A stretch of DNA of 64,000 nucleotides, from contig CAKUAR010000011.1 in the NCBI GenBank assembly GCA_934636465.1, forward strand, positions 1 through 64,000. Direction: 5' to 3'. Shown in pieces: positions 47,101 through 56,200 of this stretch. Origin of the DNA: an uncultured Muribaculaceae bacterium (lineage in GTDB: Bacteria; Bacteroidota; Bacteroidia; Bacteroidales; Muribaculaceae). Position 1 is the stretch's first letter, and the number at the start of each line of letters is the position of its first letter. The notes under the pieces are model-generated. The model saw only the letters and a list, made by a program, of their open reading frames with translations, was not told the origin of the DNA and did not search any database. The translations under genes and the position numbers were made by a program.

Positions 47101-50067
47101 ACGGCAGTTTATCACCTTGCCTTCTGTGTAGCCCACCACTGGTGCGCTGTAGCGATACAGGTCAAACTTGCAGTCTTTGGCAATGCGCACGTTCTTAATC
47201 ACGCTCTTTGGTCCACAGATACCAAACAAGCCCAAGTAATCCACCTTATCGGTTGCACCGTCGAGCACAAAGTTGTGCACTGTGTGGTTAGCACCGTCAA
47301 ACTGACCCTCAAAGAACACTTGACCCGTCTGGGTGGCAATGCCCTTGAAGTTGGCATCTTTTTGCAGGTCGATGTCGTTGGTCACCACAAAGTAGTCGCC
47401 TCTGTGTGTCTGGTGATACACGCTCACAGCATCGGCAAGTTTCTGCAAGTCGGCCTTGTTTTTTATCTGATAAGGATTAGCTTTTGTTCCTTCGCCAGTG
47501 TAGTCTGCTGCCACGGCGTAGATGTCAAAATACTTGTAGTCACCATTCTTGTTGATAGCGAGCAAGTGGTCGCGGCCATAGTTGCCGGTCAGGGTTACAT
47601 TGGTGCCGTTCACCACAATTCCGTCGCCCTTTGCCACGGCTTGACCGTTCGACAGCACACCCCAAACGATATTGTTTGCGCCCGACACGGTGAAAGCGTT
47701 CTTCACCTTGTGTGCGTTCTCGTTTTTGGTCAGGAAGATTGCCGCTGCCGACAGGTCGGCCACATCGTTGTCTTTCAGAGCCTTCAAGCGAGGATAGAAT
47801 CCTTTTTCAAAATACCACACATCTGTGGAGAATCCAGGCAATGGCTCGCCAGAAGTCAGTTCGGCAGTTGATTTGTAGCCCACCGACACGGTGTCCATGC
47901 CCGATGACTGATAGTCATAATAAGCATCTTTAATGTCAAGCACACTCTTGTTGAAGTAGCTTCCCATCACGCCCTTGTATTCAAAGGTAGTGTTGTTTTC
48001 CACCATACCAGAGCTGTAGCTGCTGTGAATGCGTGAGGTGGAGTTTGTGAAACCGCCGGCATAACCCACGATGCCAGATGACTCGTTGTTGTATGGGGCG
48101 TTCACAGCTCCGGCGTTGTAGCAGTTCACCACTTCACCGTTGCTCAAATATCCGGTCACACCACCGGCACCTTGTGCTGTTCCGCCGCTCACCTGTCCTG
48201 ATGCGCAAGTGAGTGAACCAGTGTTGAAGCTCTCGCGCACGCTGCCGGCATACAATCCGCCTATCACACCGCCCACGTAAGCTGCTTTTTGCTTGTCATA
48301 CACACTTCCTGTGAAGTAACAACGTTGCACGTTAACCCACTGTTTTGATTTGCCTATTGCGTCGCCAATCACACCGCCTGCGCCGTGTGACGAGTTTGGA
48401 TAGTAATGCTCCACCGTGATAATTGCCGAAGAGTGGCAGTCACTCACATTATTATTCTTTATAGCTCCTATCACACCGCCTACTTCGGCACCACCGATAA
48501 TTGTGCCGTCGAAGTCGCATTTCGACACAGGGCCTTCAGAATAGCCCACAACACCGCCAACGCTCATCACGTTGCCGTCAACGGCACCTGTAACATGGCA
48601 GTTTTCCACGTTACCGCCCTTATTGTAGCCCACCACAATTCCAAGGTAGCGGCCAGAGCCTGCCACATCGGCATCTTTTATACTGAGGTTTTTAATGGTT
48701 GCGTTTGCTCCTATTATTCCAAACAGGCCTCCATAGTTGTCACCATTAAAGTTGGCTTTCAAGCCGCTTATGGTGTGGTTTGCACCGTCAAATGTTCCGT
48801 CGAAATAATTTTTATCGTCAAATCCTATTTGCTGATAAGTGGTGGCCGACTCCACGCTTGCGTCAATGTCGCCGGCAAGTGCCAAATACTTTCCTTTGTA
48901 ACTTTCGCCGTCCGTCACACTTTGGGCAAGTGCCTTGAGGTCGGCAAGTGTTTTAATCTTATAAGGGCTTGCCTCACTTCCGTCGCCGTCAAAGTTCACG
49001 GCAACCTTGGTGGGGTATTTGGGCTCAAATCCGTTAAACTTGATTTCGCTGCTGGCAATGTTTGCCATAACTATCGATGTGCTCTTCACGCAGAACACAC
49101 CCCAAGGACTCAGACTTATGCCTCCGGCGGTCTTTGTGCCGCTGATATATCCATACTTGTCAATCTTGCCTTTTGCATTGGCAGCATTGAGTGTGAAGTC
49201 ACCAAACACGGCAAGTGTTGCCACTTGCTGGGCACTGATATACGAAGTGCTGTCGGGACGCAACGTCATGTTCACGGCCTTGCCGTTGTCAATGAAGTTG
49301 GCCAGACTAAGCTGGTTGTCGGCAATTTGCTCCACAAGCAGCGGATAGTCTTTCTCTGTGTTGGTCGAGTACTCCACCGTGTGCATTGTGGCATTCGGTT
49401 TCTTGAGCGACGACTCCGTGTAGGCGTTAAACACGCCTCCCTTTTGAGAGCCCTCCATCACATACACGCCCCAGCACGACAACTTCAGACTTCCATCGGC
49501 CTGCACTGTTGCCGTGATTGGTGTCTCGGTGTCATACACCAGCGGCTTCACGCCGTCCCAGCTGCATATCCAGCTCTTGCCATAACTCTCGGAGTCGTAG
49601 ATAAACTGCGGCTTAATCGTCAGCACGCCTGCAGTGGCATCGTAGCTGGCCACCAAGTCGGTCTGCGCGCCAAACATGTTGTTCACAAGCAGCGAATCAT
49701 TGCGTTGCAAAATCTTCACCACATGGTGGTCATAGCTCTTGGTATAGTAGCTGTAGTCCACGCTCATGTAGGTGCCAAGCACCTCGCTAAGCGGTTTTGC
49801 CACACGCTTGGCTCCTGCTTTGCGTGCAGAGCTTTGCGCCACCTTGCCTCTCTCGGCTTTTGCCTTGGGCTGCAACCTCAGCTCCTCTTTTGCATTGTTA
49901 ATCACTTTGGCATTGGCCGGCAAAGCCTCACCATTCACTTGCTGCTCTATTGGCTGCAGACTCGGCCCAGGGTCGATTATGGGCGAGAATTTAGCCAACT
50001 GCCGTGCCTGTCCTGGCAGACAGACCCACAGCATAAGCATCACTAATGACAAATAGACTTTTCTCAT
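44137..50067 (-). CDS. Giant secreted GLUG-repeat protein 3
   Basis: A 1976-residue paralogue of the two upstream giants, in opposite orientation. It has a signal peptide (about 1-21, ending GQA) and a basic region (residues 70-95) before the two beta modules (DSESYGKSWICSW; AVFGDFTL). GLUG blocks begin near 359, 855 and 1283. The C-terminal domain YYDMNGRRVAAPANGVYVEV is the most typical type IX secretion (T9SS type A) sorting motif of the three. It was probably derived from the same ancestral gene. Function is likely surface attachment or matrix, inferred only from repeats. Confidence 0.86.
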   Translation of the reverse strand: MRKVYLSLVMLMLWVCLPGQARQLAKFSPIIDPGPSLQPIEQQVNGEALPANAKVINNAKEELRLQPKAKAERGKVAQSSARKAGAKRVAKPLSEVLGTYMSVDYSYYTKSYDHHVVKILQRNDSLLVNNMFGAQTDLVASYDATAGVLTIKPQFIYDSESYGKSWICSWDGVKPLVYDTETPITATVQADGSLKLSCWGVYVMEGSQKGGVFNAYTESSLKKPNATMHTVEYSTNTEKDYPLLVEQIADNQLSLANFIDNGKAVNMTLRPDSTSYISAQQVATLAVFGDFTLNAANAKGKIDKYGYISGTKTAGGISLSPWGVFCVKSTSIVMANIASSEIKFNGFEPKYPTKVAVNFDGDGSEASPYKIKTLADLKALAQSVTDGESYKGKYLALAGDIDASVESATTYQQIGFDDKNYFDGTFDGANHTISGLKANFNGDNYGGLFGIIGANATIKNLSIKDADVAGSGRYLGIVVGYNKGGNVENCHVTGAVDGNVMSVGGVVGYSEGPVSKCDFDGTIIGGAEVGGVIGAIKNNNVSDCHSSAIITVEHYYPNSSHGAGGVIGDAIGKSKQWVNVQRCYFTGSVYDKQKAAYVGGVIGGLYAGSVRESFNTGSLTCASGQVSGGTAQGAGGVTGYLSNGEVVNCYNAGAVNAPYNNESSGIVGYAGGFTNSTSRIHSSYSSGMVENNTTFEYKGVMGSYFNKSVLDIKDAYYDYQSSGMDTVSVGYKSTAELTSGEPLPGFSTDVWYFEKGFYPRLKALKDNDVADLSAAAIFLTKNENAHKVKNAFTVSGANNIVWGVLSNGQAVAKGDGIVVNGTNVTLTGNYGRDHLLAINKNGDYKYFDIYAVAADYTGEGTKANPYQIKNKADLQKLADAVSVYHQTHRGDYFVVTNDIDLQKDANFKGIATQTGQVFFEGQFDGANHTVHNFVLDGATDKVDYLGLFGICGPKSVIKNVRIAKDCKFDLYRYSAPVVGYTEGKVINCRNYADVNAYGVYTAGVVGAAAVDTALIESCYNAGTINTGSGSAGGVTGYNAGTLISSRNDGAVNCSLKGTSSNSIVGGLAGYNFGLVKNSQNTAPVDGQKQVGGIAGVNSIVKTTGVGGNLVGNINTGVVTGETYAGAIAGQVMSRTKIEGNCYDAQLNSCGAAAGGALNGASPLLTSTLTAGKAPKEIADADAWTFAEGSYPALKAFADEAIATEVNKLVLKLDELDNARAVTAPASLSSNAKWTVTKGDNFVIDGNTLKVTAPTDTVAESTLEAVAGDVKRTYSLRAVPVVFAGKGTKDDPYQIKTTDDMDKLANAVEKYDMDFEHHYFRVIESINFVGHEYKQVATGDKKFQGYFDGNGKSFYNLNLEDKEASDVALFGNVGAQGTIANLTVELSTVTAKGNVAPFAVKTAGAFINLTNKVDVRATTSGYAAGIAAAGLEGAKFVNCRNSGNISLDAKNYAGGITAVSEYSSYENCVNDGVVITATGYAGGISGAMRASVVNCVNNGEVTSLKVSNYIGGITGQEGAGSKFDNCVNNGNVTMGDRYVGGIVGSSSNETGEHASLITDCVNNGDIEANYYVAGIAGSLAGGHETKNSQNKGKISATKGYAAGIVASQSGKDEYPTIIENCQNYGAVKNTAKDYVAGIVATMSRGDVLLTKCSNYGRIESAGEMVAGIAGQFSGKVTECYNAAPVAGKNRGVAGIVGFGAYAEIDRCFNLDSIVATGTPASQGMAGGILGYGSPLTVTNCYNMGAVTAVNKAAGIVPFYYNGYVIKNCYNAGPVTVTETNNPMVANIMADEKDAESVIENCYFDTTVCAAYPADSIAIATSTAGLTNAKLGEAFANKTALYPTLTAFADNALANYFAAVIVLDDKDDIDHVSQPFRYGLADSTVWTASSNLVLNDGVATSNAIGVAWITKKYGDLSKTWIIDLTSVSGVDGNIADKPVVSREYYDMNGRRVAAPANGVYVEVTKYADGTSTGKKVVK

Positions 50068-50145
50068 GTAAATTTGTTTGATACTTGAATTAATTATAGA
50101 CTTAAATAAAAACGTTTAATTTTGTTCGTTTTACCAACTTTTATG

Positions 50146-50153
50146 CAAAATTA
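50146..50153 (-). promoter_or_regulatory. -7 box of giant GLUG protein 3
   Basis: The minus strand reads TAATTTTG (TAnnTTTG), 78 nt before the ATG at 50067. The rest of 50068-50344 holds no gene. Confidence 0.45.
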
Positions 50154-50344
50154 TATAATAATTCATAATACCGACCACATTTAGCCGTAAAAAATAATGT
50201 CATTTTCCGCTCACACGCTGCCACCACAAGCATGCCACCCGCCACAACCACCGCTTCGTTAGCTAACTGATAGCACATTTTCCATAGCCTGTGGCAAAAC
50301 GGCTGTAAAATAAATTTTATTAAAATACAATCCGGATATTTCCA

Positions 50345-50352
50345 TATATTTG
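50345..50352 (+). promoter_or_regulatory. -7 box of dinB
   Basis: TATATTTG matches TAnnTTTG and ends 10 nt before the ATG, so the dinB mRNA would have almost no leader. Confidence 0.6.
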
Positions 50353-50362
50353 CACCACAAAG

Positions 50363-51439
50363 ATGTCGTTGCGCAAAATCATACATATTGACATGGACGC
50401 CTTTTTTGCCTCGGTGGAGCAGCTCGACAACCCGGAGTTGCGGGGCAAACCCATAGCCGTTGGGCACGACATGCCACGGTCAGTTGTCTCCACAGCCAGC
50501 TACGAGGCCCGCCCTTTTGGTGTGCACTCCGCACAGCCCATCGCCACCGCCAAGCGTCTGTGCCCGCAACTCATCATCATGGAGCCGCACTTTGAGCGTT
50601 ACAAGCAAGTGTCGCAGCAAGTGCACGAAATTTTCAGCCGCTACACCTCGCTCATTGAGCCAATCTCCATCGACGAGGCTTTTCTCGACGTCACCGACAA
50701 CAACCTTGGCATACCTCTCGCCATGGACATTGCCAAACGCATACGAGCCGAAATCAGCAGCGAGCTGCACCTCACCGCATCTGCCGGCGTGGCTCACAAC
50801 AAGCTGTTGGCCAAGATAGCCTCCGACTATCGCAAGCCAAACGGATTGTGCGTGGTTCACCCCTCAAAGGCTCTCGAATTCATATCCAAACTGCCTGTTG
50901 AGGACCTGTGGGGCGTGGGGCCTAAGACGGCGCAAACCATGCACCGTCTGGGCATCAGCACCGTGGAGCAACTGCGAGCCATGGAGTTGCCGCAACTGCA
51001 TTTTCACTTCGGCAAAATGGGACAAATCTACTACAACTTTGCCCGCGGCATAGACGACCGCCCTGTGTCGCCCGACTGGGTGAGAAAATCCATAGGTTGC
51101 GAGCGCACTTTCGACACCGACATCACCAAGCACACCATCGCCGTGATGGAGCTATACAACACTATGCTCGAACTAATAGAGCGGCTCAACAAGCACGACT
51201 TCAATGGCCGCACGCTCACCCTCAAAATCAAGTTCAGCGATTTCACCCAAATCACGCGCAGCGCCACCCAGGGCAAGATTTTGCGCCGCAAGTCCGACAT
51301 TCTTCCACTAGCCAAGCTGCTGCTGGCAAAAGCCGACGTAGATTTCTCTCGCAAGCCCATAAGACTCATGGGGCTTTCCGTGGCAAACAACCGTCCCGAC
51401 ACCGCCACACTCGACAAGCAAATCACCCTCGACTTGTAA
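50363..51439 (+). CDS. dinB: DNA polymerase IV (Y family)
   Basis: A translesion DNA polymerase. The 358-residue protein has catalytic residues in HIDMDAFFASVEQ (Asp10, Asp12) and SIDEAFLDVT (Asp104, Glu105). The fingers region has SYEARPFGVHSAQP, the thumb helix-hairpin-helix is LPVEDLWGVGPKTA, and the little finger domain follows from about 240. There is no clear C-terminal clamp-binding motif, and the protein ends DKQITLDL. The length is standard. It is a single-gene unit. Confidence 0.96.
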   Translation: MSLRKIIHIDMDAFFASVEQLDNPELRGKPIAVGHDMPRSVVSTASYEARPFGVHSAQPIATAKRLCPQLIIMEPHFERYKQVSQQVHEIFSRYTSLIEPISIDEAFLDVTDNNLGIPLAMDIAKRIRAEISSELHLTASAGVAHNKLLAKIASDYRKPNGLCVVHPSKALEFISKLPVEDLWGVGPKTAQTMHRLGISTVEQLRAMELPQLHFHFGKMGQIYYNFARGIDDRPVSPDWVRKSIGCERTFDTDITKHTIAVMELYNTMLELIERLNKHDFNGRTLTLKIKFSDFTQITRSATQGKILRRKSDILPLAKLLLAKADVDFSRKPIRLMGLSVANNRPDTATLDKQITLDL

Positions 51440-51480
51440 AAAAGCTTTACCTTTGCATCATAAATCAAAACAAGACCATG

Positions 51481-51660
51481 ACCAACTTTCTTTATACAAA
51501 TGCCCCACAAGAGGCTATAACTGGCTGAAACAAGCATTAGCTGCCAAGATAGAAAAAGGCATAAATAACGTGGCTGTAATAGAGTTTACCATTGAGCATA
51601 TCACTGGCAAGGAAGCCATCGAATTGGTAAAACAACGAAACTAATGGGAGCGAATTATCA
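51481..51660 (+). pseudogene. Short gene remnant downstream of dinB
   Basis: A frame starting MTNFLYTNAPQEAITG stops after 16 codons. A different frame from about 51516 continues with WLKQALAAKIEKGIN and ends at 51644 after KEAIELVKQRN, with a further ATG overlapping the stop. This looks like a frameshifted or degraded gene of unknown identity. Base composition is AT-rich. Confidence 0.3.
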
Positions 51661-51712
51661 TTTTCTTTGTCAAGGAGAACCTTATAGAGAAAAACGGTAG
51701 AAAAAAACATTT

Positions 51713-51752
51713 AGCCGCATCAAGACCATTAGGTCAAGATACGGCTTTTTAA
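51713..51752 (+). terminator. Intrinsic terminator in the AT-rich patch
   Basis: AGCCGCATC pairs with GATACGGCT (one mismatch), followed by TTTTTAATTT. Confidence 0.6.
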
Positions 51753-51800
51753 TTTGTAAGCGTCAATTTCCAATTAATATGGAAATGAAGAAGAACGAGC

Positions 51801-52250
51801 TTACCATTCCACCTTTTCATTCAAGATAACGCCATCGGTGGCATCATCTGGTGTAAAAGTAGCACCACGATATTGCACACAGAGCATTACCAATGGTTCT
51901 GTGCCATTGTTGCGAATGGAACGCTTGCCATTTGGGGCTACTCTCACCACGCTTCCTTCCGTAATGGAGAACACATTGCCATCAACCTGAAACTCACCCT
52001 TACCACTGAGGAAGAAGTACAACTCCTCATGTGTCTTGTGTGTGTGTAGGAAACCTGTCTCTGTGCCAGGAGCGAACGACTGGAAAGAGAAATCCCCACC
52101 TGTTGCACCTACCAATGCGCCACCGAATACCTTTCCTGGAATATTAACCTCTGGGGAAAGTTCCAATAAATACTCGTTCAAGTTGCTCAACTTTCCGAAA
52201 TCTACGGCTGTCACATTCTCTGCCTTGATAATTGTCTTTGTTTCTTTCAT
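51801..52250 (-). CDS. Cupin domain protein
   Basis: A small cupin of 149 residues with the two family motifs: TGFLHTHKTHEELYFFLSG (metal-binding His and Glu) and VAPNGKRSIRNNGTEP (in this motif the usual His is absent). It likely binds a metal and a small substrate, perhaps in detoxification. It is divergent from an HxlR regulator. A start at 52289 is possible but would place the ATG within 10 nt of the -7 box; 52250 matches the family start better. Confidence 0.8.
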   Translation of the reverse strand: MKETKTIIKAENVTAVDFGKLSNLNEYLLELSPEVNIPGKVFGGALVGATGGDFSFQSFAPGTETGFLHTHKTHEELYFFLSGKGEFQVDGNVFSITEGSVVRVAPNGKRSIRNNGTEPLVMLCVQYRGATFTPDDATDGVILNEKVEW

Positions 52251-52298
52251 TGCCTCTGAACTTTTTATTTTATTGAGTAATATCTTCATTTGATAGTG

Positions 52299-52329
52299 CA
52301 AAAGTATAGTGGTTTCTTTACCCTCACAA
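52299..52329 (-). promoter_or_regulatory. Promoter of the cupin gene
   Basis: On the minus strand TTG (52329-52327), 20-nt spacer, TACTTTTG (52306-52299). Matches the Bacteroidetes consensus. Confidence 0.6.
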
Positions 52330-52345
52330 GAGGACACCACCACGT

Positions 52346-52475
52346 AAGTTACTTACTTTTAGGTAACTATTACTGATTATCAGGAGCTAAGTTTTTAATC
52401 CGTTAACACACTTTAATATAAAAAGCTACATTGCTTTAAGAAAGTTAGTTACTTTTACTCACTATTAGTGATAAT
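52346..52475. promoter_or_regulatory. Paired operator-like repeats between cupin and hxlR
   Basis: Two similar copies lie at 52346-52380 and 52442-52475. Both begin AAGTTA-x-TTACTTTTA and continue CTATTA-x-TGAT. Copy one contains TTACTTTTAGGTAA, an inverted repeat (TTAC/GTAA) like known HxlR sites. One copy is upstream of the cupin promoter, the other within the hxlR 5' region, suggesting divergent control by HxlR. Confidence 0.55.
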
Positions 52476-52509
52476 AAAGCAATTACATACACATTTACAA
52501 AAAGAAATT

Positions 52510-52887
52510 ATGAGCAATCAGATAACAGACACTTTCATTCAAAACTGTCCTGTTCGCAATATCTTAGCGCATATTTGTGGCAAATGGTCATTGTTGGTCA
52601 TCTACGTGATGCACCAAAACGACAATATTCGCTTCAATGCCCTCAACCGAGCCATTCCCGACATTTCACAAAAAGTGCTGACATCTACCCTACGCTCATT
52701 GGAAGCAGATGGTTTTGTCACCCGACAAGTCTATGCCGAAGTTCCACCGAGAGTGGAGTATTCGCTCACCGCCCGTGCCCGCTCATTCATTCCTGTAGTG
52801 GAAAACATGATTGCATGGGCACAGAGCAATATGACAGAAATTTTGAAAGACAGAAACAAAAAAACGATAGAAGCAAAATGGCAATAA
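52510..52887 (+). CDS. HxlR-family transcriptional regulator
   Basis: A 125-residue winged helix-turn-helix regulator. The start MSNQITDTFIQNCPVRNIL carries the conserved Cys13 just before the DNA-binding domain, used by relatives to sense oxidants or electrophiles. The motifs GKWSLLVIYVM, FNALNRAIPDISQKVLTSTLRSLEADGFV and VEYSLTARARSFIPV are diagnostic. The ATG at 52510 was chosen rather than 52468. It is divergent from the cupin gene. AT-richness suggests recent acquisition. Confidence 0.9.
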   Translation: MSNQITDTFIQNCPVRNILAHICGKWSLLVIYVMHQNDNIRFNALNRAIPDISQKVLTSTLRSLEADGFVTRQVYAEVPPRVEYSLTARARSFIPVVENMIAWAQSNMTEILKDRNKKTIEAKWQ

Positions 52888-53219
52888 TGTTATTTGATTC
52901 TAAAATAGCTCTGTTTCAATGGCTTCTTCACGGCTTGCGGTTACACTTTGATTTCATTTCTCCACAATAGCATGTCTATTTCCTTAGCCAGTGTGCCCTC
53001 GCATGGTTATCGTCAAGACTATAGCCGACACGCTTTACCCAATGGGATCCAGCACCTGTACTGGTTTCGTCATCTTCCGTCTGATATGTATTTGGGCATA
53101 CTGATAGCTGAAATGGAAATGTAAAATTCATTTTTTACTGTCAGAAATAAAATCGAGGAAGCAGGATATTTACCCACTTCCCCGACTTCACTTATCGGAT
53201 ATTTTCTTGTCTAACGCAA
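52888..53219. other. Gene-free AT-rich stretch with possible remnant
   Basis: A plus-strand frame ending at 53124 reads ALPNGIQHLYWFRHLP without a start codon of its own. It may be a fragment of a lost gene. No family was recognised and nothing else is supported. Confidence 0.25.
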
Positions 53220-56200
53220 TTAATTCAGCTTCTTCACCACGGTGCGGCTGCCGTCGCTAAAGCGTGTTTCCACTATGTTCACGCCGTCAAACGGCTTGCT
53301 GGCTGCCACGCCAGCCACGTTATAATACGTAACGCCTACCACAGTTTTTCCACCATTAATGGTTGCCACGCCCGACAGGTCTTTCACATCGCCCGTTGTC
53401 TCAAGCGGCAATATGCAGTAGTCATAGCTCATGTCGGCAGAGTTTGTCACATCAAAGTCGGCTCTCACAACCAAGGCGCGGAACTGATAGGTGTGGTCTT
53501 GCACAAATTTACCTTCGCCACCCACATGGTCAAGCGAAGCATAAGCGCCGCCCTTCAAGCCATAGTAGTTAGTGGTGTCGCTTTGCTCTGGTTGCATAAA
53601 TCTGTGGTTTGAACTATCCCATTTTGCCCAAGTCAACGTCACCACTTCCCACGGCTTTGGCGTCACGAAGAAATACTCCTTGCCGCTCACCGCACTCTTC
53701 TGGGTGCCGATGAAGTTTGCAGGGATCATGGTGTTTGGCACAAACGTGGTGTCGTCGCCGCGCTTAGGAGCTGACGTGGCTTCTATCGTCAAGTTGAGTG
53801 CATCGGCAAGCGCGCCGCCCACACTGTCTATCTTAAAGCTCTTGCCAGCCTTCAAGTCTTCTATCCAGTTGCCGTCAACCTTAGTTCCCTGTGGCAGCTT
53901 TATAGCCACCCAGTTGCTTTGGTCATAGTCGCCGTTTTGCAGTTTCATTGCCTTCACAAAGTCGGTCTGACCGGCACGCAGAGTGTCTTTCTTGGCATAG
54001 CCGTTGTTGTCCTTGGCTATGATTATGCTGTCGTTGGCATACACGGCCACAAGGTCACTGTCGGCCACCTTATAGTTTTTACCTATTTCTCCGGCTGTGG
54101 CAATCTCGGCAAGCGTCATAGTCTTGCTGGCAGCCACTTTAGTTGCCACGCTACCCATGTTCGACCAGCCCGACACGCTTCCGTCAGCACTCACCGCGCG
54201 CACCATGTAGCTATATGTTGTGCCGTCGGCCAAGCCGTTCACCGTGTAGTTGTCGGCCTTAATGCCGGTCACCTTGCGATAAGCCGCAGGGCTATCGTCA
54301 GCCTGTGTGGCATCAGCTTCGCCCACATACACTTTCAGCCATGCCAGCTGCGCAGTGCCTTTGTCTTGGCTGAAGCTAAGCACGTCGTTGTTGGCGGCGT
54401 CAAGCACCACGCTATATTCATTGTCGGTGCGGCCAAGTGCCACTTTCTCCGAGCCAAGGCTCGTTGTGATTGTCATCGTGGCGTTGCCAAACGCTTTGGC
54501 GTTATATGATTTGCCATAGAGCTTCACAGTCACTTTGCCCGACTCACCAAAGCCACTAAGTTTGTCAGACGTGAGCTTACCGTTGAGCAGGAGTGAGCCG
54601 GTCACGGTCATCACACCCTTGCCTTGCCAGCCGGTCAATTCCGGCACCGAGTCGGCAAGCACGGCACTTATGTCGGTTGGTTTTGTGCTTGTGAAACCGC
54701 TAAAGTCGGCATCTACCAATTTCAGCGGATTGCCTTGCTTGTTCACCAGGAGGGTGTAGCTCACAGAGCCGTCGTTTTCATTGCCGTCGTTCCATTTTGC
54801 CACAAACGAGTTTGTCGTCACTTGTGCAGTGTCGGTTGGGAGCATTACTATGCCGGCCGACTCACCCACGGCATTAAGTTCCACCACCAAGTCGTTCACG
54901 CCTTCGGAGCTAAGCACCAGTTTGCCGGTGTAGTTTCCGGCTTTGCGCGGAACAAACTTCACTTTCACGTCCACGCCTTTTGCCAAATCGGCAAGTTTCA
55001 GCACCGTTGGCTCCACGCCAAACACCTTGTCGCTGTCAACCAGAGCCACATTCACGTCGGCCGACAGTTTTGTGCCGCGCACCGTGATTGTTTTCTCCAC
55101 TTCGGTCTTTGCTGCAGCATGGCCGAAATCCACTCTAAGCAGATTGGTCGAAATCGACGACATGTTTTTAGTTATGTATGCAAGTCCGGCAAAAGCGTCA
55201 ATCTTGCCCACACCAAAGCGTTCTTTGTTTTCACCGTCGGTATATTGGTCGTGAATTGCAGTTTCCTTTATTATGCGCTTTATGTCGTCCACCTTGAGGG
55301 TGTTGTTGGCTTGCAACCACAAGCCTATTATTCCCGACGTCACCGGTGTGGCCATTGATGTGCCGCTCATATATGCCCAGTAGTAGTCTTTACCGTCTTG
55401 GGCCACTTTCTGCGAGCTGTTCTTATAAGTGTATCTGCTGCTGTAGTGGTTCACAGAAGCCACCACAGTGTGGCCCGGAGCAGCCACAAACGGGTGCTGC
55501 TGGCCGTTGTAGTCAGTGCCGTAGCTTGAGAAATATGCTATGTCGCCTTCCTTAAAGCCATAGTTTGAGAGTCCCACCATGCGAGGGTTATCTGTTCCGT
55601 ATGGGAATTTAAGCCTTGAACCCATTGCGCCCACCGAGATTGTTCTGTGGCCGGTCACATCGTCCGACTCCGAGTTTTTACCCACACCTTCTGTCAGGTC
55701 ATACACCTCGCTGGCCATTGAGCCCAAGTCGGTGTATTCGCTGCCATACGACTCATACACGTCAATCACATCACCATCTTTGCCATAAAACAGCACCGCA
55801 TAGCTATATGTGTTGGTCGTGCTATATGAGTTTGCAATCAGCGATTGTATCTGCAAGTGGTAACGGCCGTTGTCCTCCACCATGCCAGCCGACACTATTC
55901 TGCTGCCAGAGCCGAAGTAATCGCTGAAGCTGCGACCGCTGATTTCGGTGTAGCTGCCGGTCAGCATGCTGCTTTTCCACACAGGGTTGCCCTTGCTGTC
56001 AAGTATCACAGCCTGCGCCGACACTGCTCTGGAGTTGTTGTTCCACACGTCGAGCAGCGACACGCAGTGATACGACTTGGCCAAAGCCGTGTTTTCATAT
56101 CCCGACTTAGGCATAATCACTGTGCCGAGCGACGGGTGGTCAACGGTGGAGTTCACCGTCACCGTCTTGCCCAGATACACCTTTTCGTCGGCGGAGTTTC

